DNA from: Micromonospora sonchi
GTDB taxonomy: Bacteria; Actinomycetota; Actinomycetes; Mycobacteriales; Micromonosporaceae
Direction of reading: 5' to 3'
Length of the DNA: 64,000 nt
Assembly (NCBI RefSeq): GCF_014646235.1
Contig: NZ_BMNB01000032.1
Coordinates: 1 to 64,000 of the forward strand
Shown: positions 7,689-15,994 of the stretch, one piece after another
How positions within the stretch are numbered: the stretch's first letter is position 1
Layout: each line of letters opens with the position of its first letter
Notes under the pieces: model-generated
What the model was told of the DNA's origin: nothing
What the model saw: the letters and a program-made list of their open reading frames with translations, nothing else
The model's database searches: none
Position numbers and translations under genes: made by a program

Positions 7689-10130
7689 TCAGCCGCCCGA
7701 CCGGTCGTTCCCGGGCCCGTTGGGCGGTCCGTTCCCCTGCCGATCGTTGCCGTTACCGCCGTCGTTGCTGCCGCCGCCGGCGCTGACCTGGATCGTCACG
7801 ATGCCGCCCTTGATGGTGCGACCGCTCGGGCTGGTGCCGGCGGCGGTGCCGGCCGGGCACTCCGAGGCGATCCGGCTGCCGGAGACGATCGGCTGGAAGC
7901 TGGCACCGGAGAGGCGCTGCTTCGCCTGATCGACGCTCAGGCATCGGACGCCGGGGATGCTGCGCTGGTCACCCTCGGAGATCTTTCTGCCCGGTGGGTC
8001 GAAGTTGATCCCCTTCTTGCCCTGCATGGCGTCGCGCAGCGTCTCGAAGACCGGCCAGTTGATGCCGTCGGCGGTCTTGTGCTTCATCCTGACGTTGGTC
8101 TGCGGCCAGTCGGGGTCGGCGAGGATGCCGGCCACCGCGTACTGCTTGGTCATGGCGACCAGGGAGGCGACCTTCTCCGCGTCGGTGGTCCCGGACTTGC
8201 CGGCGATCGGCTTACCCACGATCGACCGACCCTCAGCGGCCGTCCGGCTGCTGCCGCAACTGCCGCCTGAGGGATTGTCGCCGACCGGGCAGCGGGCCGC
8301 GTCAACAGCCGCCCGGGCCACGTCCGTGCTGAACCGCTTCTCGCAGCGCGGGTTGGCCAAGTCCAGCTTGTTGCCGTCCAGGTCGCGGATCTCCTGCACC
8401 GGAATCGGTTCGCAGTACTTGCCGTCGGCGGCCAGAGTGGCGTAGGCGTTGGCCAGCTCCAGCGGGGTGGTCTGCGACACGCCGAGGGTGAAGGCGCCCC
8501 ACTGGTGCGCGGCCTCCTTGTTGTTGGCGAACTTCGCGTCCTCGCTGTCCCGGAACTGGATGCCCAGGCGCTTGGCCGCGTCGACCACGTTCTCCGCGCC
8601 GACCTGCTGCTGGAGCGGAACGAAGAACGTGTTGGTCGAGGCCGAGAAGGCGCTGCGCATGTCCTTCACGCCGCCCGGCTGCTTGTTCGAGTTGGTCGGG
8701 CAGTAGAGGTTGGTGCCCGTGCAGGCGGCCGGACTGCTGCTGCTGATGATGTATTCCGACTTGAACTGCTGCGGCGCGTCGATCGTGTAGCTGAGTGGGA
8801 TGCCCTTCTCCAACGCGGCCACGATGGTGAAGATCTTGAAGACCGAACCGCCCTGGTAACCGGTGAGCCCGTCACCGCCGGTCAGCAGGGGGTTCACCGT
8901 GTTGGGGTAGTTGCCGCGCTTGTCCCGGTTCCGTTGGACCGGGTCGCTGTGCGGCTTGTTCTTCGGATTCTTCGGGTTGTCGAGCTTGAAGTTCCGGTTG
9001 ACTGCCAGCGCGCGCACCCGGCCGGTGCCGGGCTCCACCACGGCGATCATCACGGCCTCTTTGGAGTTCACCGACTTGGCCTTGCGGACCGCCTTGTCGG
9101 CACCCTTCTGCGCCTGCGTGTCCAGCGTGGTGACGATCGTGTAGCCACCGCTCTTGAGCCGCCGCTCCCGGTCGTACGAGGTCGAGCCGAACGTCTCCTG
9201 CGACATCCACCAGCGGTAGAAGTAGTCGCAGAAGAAGCCCCAGGAGTTCTTGCTGGTAGCCACGCAGCCGTTGGGCGTCCGCTTGTCCTTGACCTTGAGT
9301 TCGGTCGCCTTGGCCGCCTCGGCCTCCTGCTCGGTGATGGCACCGATCTTGGCCATGTTGTCGATGACGTAGTTACGTCGGGCAAGCGCCTGTGGGCGGC
9401 CGTTCTCGGTGGTCGGGTCGAACGAGGTGGGTGCCTTGACCAGGCCGGCCAGCATGGCGGCCTCTTCGATCTTCAGGTCCTTCGGCGGCTTGTTGAAGTA
9501 GACCTGGCTGGCGGCGTAGACGCCGTATGCGCCATTGCCGAAGGCGGCGAGGTTGAGATAGGCCTCCAGGATCTCGTCCTTGGACATTTCCTTGTCCACC
9601 TGGAGCGCGTACCGCATCTCGCGCAGCTTCCGGGCGCTGGTGTCCTCGGTCGCGGCGATCACGTCGGCCGGGTGGGTGGCCGAGTACGCGATGCTCATCC
9701 GGACGAACTGCATGGTCAGCGTCGAGGCGCCCTGCCGGTCGTTGGTCGCCGAGCTGTTGTTGACGAAGGCACGGGCGACGCCGTTGAGGTCGACCCCGTT
9801 GTGCTTGTAGAACTCGTGATCCTCGGCGGCGACGATGGCGTTGCGCATGTGCGGCGAGATGGCGTCGAACTTGACCTCGCGCCGGTTCTCGTCGTACATC
9901 GTGGCCAGTGGTGTCTTGCCGTCCTTCGCCAGCAGATAACTGATCTGGGGTGCGCGGGCCATCGTCAGTTCCTTCGGCAGCGCGCCGAAGGTGTCCGCAC
10001 CGGCCTTCGCGGCCAGGCCCGACATCGCCACGGCGGGGAAGGCCGCAGCGGCAACCACCACGCCGGCCAACAATCCACAGATCAGCAGCGATGCGGCGTT
10101 GGTCAGAATGTTGTGGTCACGTTTCCGCAT
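7689..10130 (-). CDS. ponA2: Class A penicillin-binding protein with C-terminal PASTA domain (PonA2-like)
   Basis: This 813-residue bifunctional enzyme polymerises and cross-links peptidoglycan outside the membrane. After a short cytoplasmic tail there is one span (about residues 9-35). The GT51 glycosyltransferase follows, with the catalytic EDHEFYKHNG near 100 and GASTLTMQFVR. The transpeptidase has SVFK near 427, SASTN and KSGT near 643; the last is KSGT instead of the common KTGT, as in relatives. A PASTA domain closes the protein and ends in a Gly/Asn-rich tail. The ATG at 10130 has GAGGTGA upstream; an ATG at 10193 would add 21 residues. The position beside wblA and the ArsA pair matches M. 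tuberculosis ponA2 (Rv3682). Confidence 0.93.
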   Translation of the reverse strand: MRKRDHNILTNAASLLICGLLAGVVVAAAAFPAVAMSGLAAKAGADTFGALPKELTMARAPQISYLLAKDGKTPLATMYDENRREVKFDAISPHMRNAIVAAEDHEFYKHNGVDLNGVARAFVNNSSATNDRQGASTLTMQFVRMSIAYSATHPADVIAATEDTSARKLREMRYALQVDKEMSKDEILEAYLNLAAFGNGAYGVYAASQVYFNKPPKDLKIEEAAMLAGLVKAPTSFDPTTENGRPQALARRNYVIDNMAKIGAITEQEAEAAKATELKVKDKRTPNGCVATSKNSWGFFCDYFYRWWMSQETFGSTSYDRERRLKSGGYTIVTTLDTQAQKGADKAVRKAKSVNSKEAVMIAVVEPGTGRVRALAVNRNFKLDNPKNPKNKPHSDPVQRNRDKRGNYPNTVNPLLTGGDGLTGYQGGSVFKIFTIVAALEKGIPLSYTIDAPQQFKSEYIISSSSPAACTGTNLYCPTNSNKQPGGVKDMRSAFSASTNTFFVPLQQQVGAENVVDAAKRLGIQFRDSEDAKFANNKEAAHQWGAFTLGVSQTTPLELANAYATLAADGKYCEPIPVQEIRDLDGNKLDLANPRCEKRFSTDVARAAVDAARCPVGDNPSGGSCGSSRTAAEGRSIVGKPIAGKSGTTDAEKVASLVAMTKQYAVAGILADPDWPQTNVRMKHKTADGINWPVFETLRDAMQGKKGINFDPPGRKISEGDQRSIPGVRCLSVDQAKQRLSGASFQPIVSGSRIASECPAGTAAGTSPSGRTIKGGIVTIQVSAGGGSNDGGNGNDRQGNGPPNGPGNDRSGG

Positions 10131-10193
10131 CCAGGTCACCTCGACAGAGTACGCGAACAGGTAACGAGGGGCGCTGGGGCGTCTTTTCCCCAT

Positions 10194-10533
10194 TTCCTGC
10201 GCGCGCCGGCCTCGTTGTGCTAGACGCGTGGCAGCGGCGTCCGGTTGCGTGAATCCGCGCCGAGTTTCCTCTCCGGGGAGCCCGGCCGCAGCGTTTTCCT
10301 GGACTCCGGTGGGGTAAGCGACGATCCCGCGCCCGACAGGCCGGGACTGTCCGAAATGATGGATTTGGCCGACAACGTTGCGTAATCAGACGACTACAGA
10401 GCATGATGGGGGCGGCGACAGCGCCACATGTCGTCCGTGCTGCCTTGGGGGTAAGGCGCGCGGACGCTCGGGGGGAGAAATGCCGGCTGGCCCGCGACGG
10501 CGTCGGTAGTACTGCAAGGGGGGACGTGTACAG
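10194..10533. other. Divergent regulatory region of ponA2 and wblA
   Basis: No gene is seen in these 340 bases. wblA genes typically have long leaders under developmental control, and a GGGG-rich ribosome binding site (AAGGGGGGACG) lies before the wblA start. Several AT-containing stretches around 10355-10405 could hold promoters for both directions, but no element is clear enough to name. Confidence 0.4.
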
Positions 10534-10857
10534 ATGGGCATGATCACTGACTGGCCGTCACTGGCGGCATGTCAGAACGGGGACCCGGACGCGTTGTTCG
10601 TACAGGGCGCCGAACAGAACGTGGCGAAGCGGATCTGCCGGAGCTGCCCAGTTCGGTACGAGTGCCTGGCCGACGCGCTGGACAACCGGATCGAGTTCGG
10701 CGTGTGGGGTGGCATGACCGAACGCGAACGTCGAGCATTGCTCCGCCGCCACCCGCAGGTCACCAGTTGGCGGAAGATGTTCGAGGCGGCGATGAAGAAG
10801 AACGCCAAGGACAAGGCCGGCAAGGATCGGCTCCTGGCCGCCACCACCAGCACCTGA
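10534..10857 (+). CDS. wblA: WhiB-family iron-sulfur regulator WblA (WhiB4 type)
   Basis: The 107-residue protein has the four cluster-binding cysteines (C13, C35, C38, C44; CRSCPVRYEC) and the GVWGG turn typical of WhiB proteins, then a basic C-terminal tail for DNA contact. The extension FVQGAEQN and the tail are of the WblA/WhiB4 type. In Streptomyces WblA controls development and antibiotic production. In M. tuberculosis WhiB4 senses redox state and nitric oxide through its 4Fe-4S cluster. The place between ponA2 and the ArsA-like pair is the same as whiB4 (Rv3681c), which strengthens the call. Confidence 0.95.
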   Translation: MGMITDWPSLAACQNGDPDALFVQGAEQNVAKRICRSCPVRYECLADALDNRIEFGVWGGMTERERRALLRRHPQVTSWRKMFEAAMKKNAKDKAGKDRLLAATTST

Positions 10858-10866
10858 CCGGCGCGG

Positions 10867-12018
10867 TCAGGAGCGGCTGATCGCCGCGCCGATCGTCCGT
10901 AGCCCGTCGACGTCGTGCACGTCGGCGGGCTGCGCCGTCACCGAGACGGTCGGCACCTGCGGAAACGTCTCGGTGAACCGCGCCGCCACCCGCTGCTCGC
11001 GTACCGCCTGCTCGGCCAGGGCAGCATGGGCCCGCAGCACCTCGACGACGCCCTCGTGCCCACCGGCCGTGGCCAGCCGCTCGGCGGCCGCCCTGCTCTC
11101 CGGCGCGCCCAGCTCCGGCACCGCCGGGCGGTGCACCCGGTTGAGCACCAGGCCGGCGAGCGGCATCTGCTCCTCGCGCAACCGGCCAGCGAAGTACGCG
11201 GCCTCCCGGACCGCGTCCGGCTCCGGCGCCGCGACCAGCAGGAACGCCGTCTCCCGCGCCTGCAGGATGCGGTACGTCTGCTCGGCGCGCTGCCGGAACC
11301 CACCGAACATCGAGTCGAGTGCGGCCACGAAGCCGGACAGGTCGGTCAGCAACTGGGCACCGAGCACCTTCTGCACGACCCGGGAGAACATGCCGAAGGA
11401 CGCGGTGACGAGGCTGAAGACGCTGCGCCCACCGGTGCGCGCCGGGGCGAGCAGCAGCCGCAGCATCCGGCCGTCGAGGAAGCGGGACAGCCGGGCCGGC
11501 GCGTCGAGGAAGTCCAGCGCGGACCGCGACGGCGGGGTGTCCACCACGATGAGGTCCCACTCGCCCCGCGCGTGCAGCTGGCCGAGCTTCTCCATGGCCA
11601 TGTACTCCTGGGTGCCGGAGAAGGTGGAACTCATCGCCTGGTAGAAGGGGTTCGCGAAGATCTCCCCCGCCTTCGCCGGATCGGTGTGCGCGAGCACCAC
11701 GTCGTCGAAGGTGCGCTTCATGTCGAGCATCATGGCGTGCAGTTCGCCGCCGCTGTCCTCGACGTCGATGCCCTTGACCTGCCGGGGGGTGTTGTCCAAC
11801 TCGGTCAGCCCGAGCGACTGGGCCAGTCGCCGGGCCGGGTCGATGGTGAGCACCACCGTGCGCCGCCCGTGCTGCTCCGCCGCGCGCAGCGCGAACGCGG
11901 CGGCCGTGGTCGTCTTGCCCACCCCGCCCGCCCCGCAGCAGACCACGATCCGTACCCCGGGATCGGCCAGGATCTGGTCGACGTCCAGCGGCGGCGCGGC
12001 GTTGTCGGAAGGCACCAA
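10867..12018 (-). CDS. ArsA/Get3-like ATPase (second of a pair; Rv3680-like)
   Basis: This 383-residue cytosolic ATPase has the P-loop CCGAGGVGKTTTAA near residue 25, a switch region with LTIDPARRLAQSLG, and LIVVDTPPS (Walker B). The first P-loop position has Ala where ArsA/Get3/MinD proteins usually carry the signature Lys. Family members are dimeric ATPases that move metalloids or guide membrane proteins. In mycobacteria the homologous pair next to whiB4 (Rv3679-Rv3680) has been described as Get3-like. It lies 54 bases downstream of its paralogue at 12073, in the same direction, so the two are probably one operon and form a heteromer. Its stop lies 9 bases from the wblA stop (convergent). 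Confidence 0.9.
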   Translation of the reverse strand: MVPSDNAAPPLDVDQILADPGVRIVVCCGAGGVGKTTTAAAFALRAAEQHGRRTVVLTIDPARRLAQSLGLTELDNTPRQVKGIDVEDSGGELHAMMLDMKRTFDDVVLAHTDPAKAGEIFANPFYQAMSSTFSGTQEYMAMEKLGQLHARGEWDLIVVDTPPSRSALDFLDAPARLSRFLDGRMLRLLLAPARTGGRSVFSLVTASFGMFSRVVQKVLGAQLLTDLSGFVAALDSMFGGFRQRAEQTYRILQARETAFLLVAAPEPDAVREAAYFAGRLREEQMPLAGLVLNRVHRPAVPELGAPESRAAAERLATAGGHEGVVEVLRAHAALAEQAVREQRVAARFTETFPQVPTVSVTAQPADVHDVDGLRTIGAAISRS

Positions 12019-12072
12019 TCGAGCGTATCGGGCCCGGCGGGCCCGCGCGGCAGGCCCGACCTCAGGTGTGAG

Positions 12073-13050
12073 TCAGTCGCCGCCGAGGAGGGCCCTGGAG
12101 AGGACGTCCAGGCCGGCGCGGTCCACCCCGTCGGGCAGCAACGGCAGCTCCACCAGGGGCACGCCCAACTCCACCAGGTCGGCCCGGAGCGAATCCTCCA
12201 GCTCCCGGCGGATGGCCTGGTCGCGTGCCTCGTCGTGCAGTCCGGAGACGATCCGCTGGTCGGCCGGGAGCCCGGCGGCGCGCAGCCCACGCGCCAGCTC
12301 CGCCTCGGTGACCAGGCGCCCCGACGGCAGCGGTGGCCGGGCACCGTTGATGATCACCCGTCCCATGCCGAAGCCCAGCGAGGTCAGCTCGGAGATCGCG
12401 TCGATCGTCTCCTGCACCGGCATCTCCTCGAGCAGGGCCACCACGTGCACCGCGGTCATCGGTGAGCGCAGCAGGGCCGAGACGCCCTCGCTCTGGGTCT
12501 TGATCGGGCCCACCTTGGCCAGCCGGGCGGTCTCGGTGGTGACGTTCAGGAACCGGCCGATGCGGCCGGTGGGCGGGGCGTCCAACACCACCGCGTCGTA
12601 GACCCGCCGCTTATCGACCGTGCGGGTGGTGGCCTCCTTGACCTTGCCGGTGAGCAGTACGTCACGCAGGCCGGGGGCGATGGTGGTGGCGAAATCGATC
12701 GCGCCGAGCTTGCGTAGCGCCCGGCCGGCGGCGCCGAGCTTGTAGAACATGTCCAGGTATTCCAGCAACGCCTCCTCGGCGTCCACCGCCAGCGCGTACA
12801 CCTTGCCGTCGCCGGGCGCGTCGGCCAGGTGTCGCTCGGCGTACGGCAGTGGCTCGGTGCCGAAGAGCTGGGCGATGCCCTGGCGCCCCTCCACCTCGAC
12901 CAGCAGCGTGCGTCGGCCGTCGGCGGCCAGACCCAGGGCCAGGGCCGCCGCCACACTGGTCTTGCCCGTGCCGCCCTTGCCGGTCACCACATGCAGGCGG
13001 GCGGGCCAATCGGTGCCGGCCCGATCGGCCGGGTGCTGCGCTGCTCCCAC
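12073..13050 (-). CDS. ArsA/Get3-like ATPase (first of a pair; Rv3679-like)
   Basis: The 325-residue product has the deviant Walker A VTGKGGTGKTSVAAA with the signature Lys, then VVLDAPPTGRIGRF (Walker B), and the helical part typical of Get3/ArsA. It lacks a visible Cys metalloid site. It probably works with the paralogue at 10867. One partner carries the signature Lys and the other does not, which would suit an unequal heterodimer (inference). The GTG at 13050 is chosen because an earlier GTG at 13098 would run into the preceding gene, which ends at 13077. It is the equivalent of M. tuberculosis Rv3679 by order. Confidence 0.9.
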   Translation of the reverse strand: MGAAQHPADRAGTDWPARLHVVTGKGGTGKTSVAAALALGLAADGRRTLLVEVEGRQGIAQLFGTEPLPYAERHLADAPGDGKVYALAVDAEEALLEYLDMFYKLGAAGRALRKLGAIDFATTIAPGLRDVLLTGKVKEATTRTVDKRRVYDAVVLDAPPTGRIGRFLNVTTETARLAKVGPIKTQSEGVSALLRSPMTAVHVVALLEEMPVQETIDAISELTSLGFGMGRVIINGARPPLPSGRLVTEAELARGLRAAGLPADQRIVSGLHDEARDQAIRRELEDSLRADLVELGVPLVELPLLPDGVDRAGLDVLSRALLGGD

Positions 13051-13076
13051 CCGTCGAGCGTATCCACCCGCCGGGT

Positions 13077-13598
13077 TCAGGAGACCTCGCAGACCCACCA
13101 GCCGGATCTGCGGATCACGGTGAAGCGCAGGTCCTGATCGGTGATCTTCTCGTCGGCGGTGGTCACCGTCACCGTGGTGGTGACCGTGGCCCGGTCACCC
13201 GTCTCGTTGTCCACGGTCGGGGTGTTCCAGCGGAACCGGGGATTCTGGTGGGTCGAGACGTACGTCTCGATCTCGGCGACCTTGCCTCGGATCTGGTCCT
13301 GGTCGCGGGCGGCGCCGCAGACCAGGCGGGCGGCCTTGGCCGCGTCCCGCTCCTGATACACGGCGGTGAGGAAGTCGTCGACCGCCACCGACGGCTCCGG
13401 TGCGCCCTCGCCGGACTCGGCGTTGCGCAGCGTCAGGAAAGCGGCCACGCCACCACCGGCACAGAGCAGCAGCACCACGGCCAGGGCGAGGGAGGCCGTC
13501 CGAGCCCCTCCCCGGCGGTCGCCAGGTCCAGGGGCCGCACCGGACGGGGCCGGAAGGCCGGCAGGGCCGGTCGGGCCGCCGGCGGGTGGCTGGGTCAT
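13077..13598 (-). CDS. Single-span membrane protein with NTF2-like/DUF4878-type extracellular domain
   Basis: The 173-residue product has a Pro/Gly-rich cytoplasmic leader (MTQPPAGGPTGPAG), one membrane span (about residues 36-57) and an outside domain of about 110 residues. The domain begins with VDDFLTAVYQERDAAKAARLVC and ends WWVCEVS. The pair of Cys (CGAARD and WVCEV) could form a disulfide. The layout (leader, span, DDFL.A... cone-like domain, RSGWWVC ending) is shared with the gene at 60076 in this window, so the two look like paralogues. The function is unknown. It precedes the ArsA-like pair on the same strand, with 26 bases to the chosen start, and may belong to that operon. Confidence 0.8.
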   Translation of the reverse strand: MTQPPAGGPTGPAGLPAPSGAAPGPGDRRGGARTASLALAVVLLLCAGGGVAAFLTLRNAESGEGAPEPSVAVDDFLTAVYQERDAAKAARLVCGAARDQDQIRGKVAEIETYVSTHQNPRFRWNTPTVDNETGDRATVTTTVTVTTADEKITDQDLRFTVIRRSGWWVCEVS

Positions 13599-13831
13599 GG
13601 CGTACTCCCGGGTCGGGCGCGTCACCCCGCGGTGGCGGTGCGCGTGGGATCGGGTCGGCCGGGCCGGGCGCCCGTCCAGACCGGAAGAGTAACGGTCCGC
13701 GGCGGCGGTGCCGAGGGATCGTGAAGGCTCGTTCGCAACGGACGGAATCTCGCGGACGAGCGGCACCATCGGCACCCCGCTGCCGCGGTGTCGCAAATGT
13801 GACCGAAGGAGAGCAGGCGTGCGCGTCGGTG

Positions 13832-13861
13832 TTGATGTGGTTGATATGTCGGCCCTACCGT
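13832..13861 (+). promoter_or_regulatory. Candidate promoter for the gene at 13949
   Basis: TTGATG (13832-13837) and TACCGT (13856-13861) are 18 bases apart in the 350-base divergent gap 13599-13948. The gap holds no convincing gene. The rest of the gap is GC-rich, so this relatively AT-rich patch stands out. It would start the transcript that runs through 13949, 14444 and ridA. Confidence 0.3.
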
Positions 13862-13948
13862 CGCTCCGGCACGCCCCGGCCCGGTCGCGAACCGCGGATT
13901 GGGCCGTCGGGCGGCGCCGTGACCAGGTACGACGCCCGGAGGCAGTGC

Positions 13949-14407
13949 ATGCGCGACACGAACAACACCCCCCGAACGCAATTCCCGACGGGGGCCCGAG
14001 GGGGCAGCCGGACGGCCGATGAGAATCTCTCCGGCCGGCCACCCGTCAACGAACGTTCGTACGCGCGTCCGGTGGCGCCGGTCGTCTCGTGCGAGCCGGC
14101 CACCGGTCGGGACGAGGAGAGCCCGGGATACGTCATCCACCTGCCCATCCGGGTGACCGACCTGGCCGCCGCCACCGCCCTGGCCGGCCGGGTGGCCACC
14201 TCCCTGAACTTCCTGCCCGAGCTGGACGCCGGCGAGACCGAGGTGTCGACCGCCGACGACCAGAACAATCGACACCGGGTCTTCTGCGACCTGCTGCTGC
14301 CCGACCGCACCCGGTGCCCCCAGCCGTACGACCATCGGGGCCCCTGCGGCGAGTTGTCGACCGCGCCGGAACCGCGTCCCGCTTCGCGTCCGGGTGGCGG
14401 ACCGTAG
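13949..14407 (+). CDS. Hypothetical protein (152 aa)
   Basis: The ATG is preceded by CGGAGG at good distance, which fixes the start. The first 50 residues are polar and disordered-looking. The second half is a compact domain (YVIHLPIRVTDLAAATALAG, then a Cys/His-containing tail CDLLLPDRTRCPQPYDHRG). The spacing of two Cys and one His could bind a metal, but no known family is recognised. It is 36 bases ahead of the DUF4177-like gene and in the same direction, so it may be the first gene of that short operon. No equivalent is recalled from the M. tuberculosis order. Confidence 0.7.
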   Translation: MRDTNNTPRTQFPTGARGGSRTADENLSGRPPVNERSYARPVAPVVSCEPATGRDEESPGYVIHLPIRVTDLAAATALAGRVATSLNFLPELDAGETEVSTADDQNNRHRVFCDLLLPDRTRCPQPYDHRGPCGELSTAPEPRPASRPGGGP

Positions 14408-14443
14408 GCTGTGCCCGAAGTGTCCACGCCACGAGGGAGCCCT

Positions 14444-14599
14444 ATGCAGAAGTGGGAATACGCCACCGTTCCACTGCTGGTCCACGCGACCAAGCAGATC
14501 CTCGACAACTGGGGCGAGGACGGCTGGGAACTCGTCTCCGTCGTACCGGGGCCGAATCCGGAGCAGCTCGTCGCGTACCTGAAGCGGCCGAAGGCATGA
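14444..14599 (+). CDS. DUF4177-like small conserved protein (Rv3678A type)
   Basis: This 51-residue protein (MQKWEYATVPLLVHATKQIL, then GEDGWELVSVVPGP) is one of the small, highly conserved actinobacterial proteins with a DUF4177-like fold. The WEYATV start and DGWELVSV strand are characteristic. Its role is unknown. It ends in an ATGA overlap with the RidA gene, so translation is coupled. The same small gene precedes the RidA gene in M. tuberculosis (Rv3678A, Rv3678c), which supports the call despite its length. A GAGGGAG ribosome binding site stands before the ATG. Confidence 0.88.
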   Translation: MQKWEYATVPLLVHATKQILDNWGEDGWELVSVVPGPNPEQLVAYLKRPKA

Positions 14600-15057
14600 G
14601 CGCCGGCCCGCACGCCAAGTTGGCGGAACTCGGGCTGAAGCTGCCGGAGCTGGTGCCACCGGTGGCGAGCTACGTGCCGGCGGTGCAGTCCGGACAGCAC
14701 GTGTACGTCTCCGGGCAGCTGCCGATGGCCGAGGGGAAGCTGCTGGCGACCGGCAAGGTCGGCGCCGGCGTCTCCGCCGAACAGGCCAAGCAGTTGGCTC
14801 AGCGGTGCGCCCTCAACGCGCTCGCTGCGGTCGACTCGCTGGTCGGCCTGGAGAACGTCGTCAAGATCGTGAAGCTGACCGGCTTCGTCGCGAGCGCACC
14901 CGGCTTCACCGGCCAGCCCGCCATCGTCAACGGTGCCTCGGATCTCTTCGGTGCCGTCTTCGGCGAGGCCGGCCGGCACGCCCGCAGCGCGGTCGGCGTC
15001 GCCGAACTCCCCCTGGACGCCCCCGTCGAGATCGAGGTCATCGTCGAGGTCTCCTGA
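14596..15057 (+). CDS. RidA family protein (YjgF/YER057c/UK114)
   Basis: The 153-residue product is a RidA-superfamily trimeric enzyme; the family hydrolyses reactive enamine/imine intermediates made by PLP enzymes. The characteristic parts are seen: VYVSGQLPMAEGKLLATGKVG, the helix QAKQLAQRCALNALAAVDS and the strand VVKIVKLTGFVASAPGF. The Arg that marks the deaminase-active RidA clade near the end is not evident in its usual context, so it belongs to another clade of the superfamily and its substrate is open. It overlaps the preceding small gene by 4 bases. The order matches Rv3678A-Rv3678c-Rv3677c. Confidence 0.9.
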   Translation: MSAGPHAKLAELGLKLPELVPPVASYVPAVQSGQHVYVSGQLPMAEGKLLATGKVGAGVSAEQAKQLAQRCALNALAAVDSLVGLENVVKIVKLTGFVASAPGFTGQPAIVNGASDLFGAVFGEAGRHARSAVGVAELPLDAPVEIEVIVEVS

Positions 15058-15063
15058 CCTTCC

Positions 15064-15140
15064 CCGCGATCTTGCAGTTTCTGTCCGGACGAACGCCCCT
15101 CAACGAGGGCGAATCGGGGGCCAGAACTGCAAGATCGCGG
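15064..15140. repeat. 16-bp perfect inverted repeat (CCGCGATCTTGCAGTT) in the ridA-MBL gap
   Basis: The arms at 15064-15079 and 15125-15140 are exact reverse complements, with 45 bases between that contain a smaller palindrome (CGCCC...GGGCG). It lies 7 bases after the RidA stop and 45 bases before the next start. It can serve as terminator for ridA. Elements with GCGATCTTGCA arms are, as I recall, common in intergenic DNA of this bacterial group, so a dispersed repeat is likely. Confidence 0.75.
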
Positions 15141-15184
15141 AACTCCGCCGGCGGGGTCGTACGATCGCAGCCATGGGAGGGCAT

Positions 15185-15994
15185 GTGACGGGGGCGGTGA
15201 CCGCCCTCGCCGGCGAACTACCGGAGTGGGTCACGTTGCTGCGGGCACCCAACCCGGGGCCGATGACGCTGGACGGCACGAACACCTGGCTGCTGCGGGC
15301 CGCGCCCGGCGAGCCGGCTCTGGTCGTCGACCCGGGACCGGCCGACGAGGGGCATCTGGCGGCGATCGCCGAGCGGGGCCCGATCGGCCTGGTGCTGATC
15401 ACGCACGGGCACCCGGACCACACGGAGGCCTCCCGGCACCTGCACGAACTACTCGGCGGGGTGCCCGTCCGGGCCGCCGATCCCGCGCACAGCGTCGGCG
15501 GCCCGCCGCTGGACGATGCCGGGGTCGACGGGCACGGTCTGCGGATCCGGGTCGTGCCGACCCCCGGGCACACCGCCGACTCGGTCTGCTTCCTGGTCGA
15601 GCACGGCGGCCGGCGGGCGGTGCTGACCGGCGACACCATCCTGGGACGCGGCACCACCGTGGTCGCCCACCCGGACGGTCACCTCGGTGACTACCTGAGC
15701 AGCTTGGAACTGCTCTCGACGTACCGGGGGATTCCTGCGCTGCCGGGGCACGGCCCGGCGCTGGCCGACTGCGGTGCGGCCGCCGACTTCTACCTCGCCC
15801 ACCGCCGCGCCCGGCTCGACCAGGTCCGGGCGGCGCTCGACGCGGGGGCGCGGACCGCGGCCGAGGTGGTCGCCAAGGTCTACGCCGACGTGGACCGCTC
15901 GCTGTGGTGGGCGGCGGAATGGTCCGTGCGCGCCCAACTGGAATATCTGGGCCGGGAATCCGGCGACGACGACGCGGGGTTGGACCGACCGTGA
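15185..15994 (+). CDS. Metallo-beta-lactamase-fold hydrolase (Rv3677c-like, LACTB2 type)
   Basis: The 269-residue enzyme has the metal motif LITHGHPDHTE near residue 75, the later PTPGHTADS, LTGDTILG and LPGHGP, all four parts of the two-zinc site. A C-terminal winged-helix-like tail follows (VAKVYADVDRSLWWAAEWSV). This layout is that of LACTB2-like proteins and M. tuberculosis Rv3677c; some relatives are RNA endonucleases and others hydrolyse thioesters, so the substrate is unsure. The GTG at 15185 has GGGAGG close by; an ATG at 15173 is the alternative. The stop overlaps the cyclase start (GTGA). Confidence 0.9.
   Translation: MTGAVTALAGELPEWVTLLRAPNPGPMTLDGTNTWLLRAAPGEPALVVDPGPADEGHLAAIAERGPIGLVLITHGHPDHTEASRHLHELLGGVPVRAADPAHSVGGPPLDDAGVDGHGLRIRVVPTPGHTADSVCFLVEHGGRRAVLTGDTILGRGTTVVAHPDGHLGDYLSSLELLSTYRGIPALPGHGPALADCGAAADFYLAHRRARLDQVRAALDAGARTAAEVVAKVYADVDRSLWWAAEWSVRAQLEYLGRESGDDDAGLDRP

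Noticed and set aside
8505..10223. Long plus-strand frame opposite ponA2
   Set aside because: Antisense shadow of a gene with unmistakable GT51 and transpeptidase motifs.
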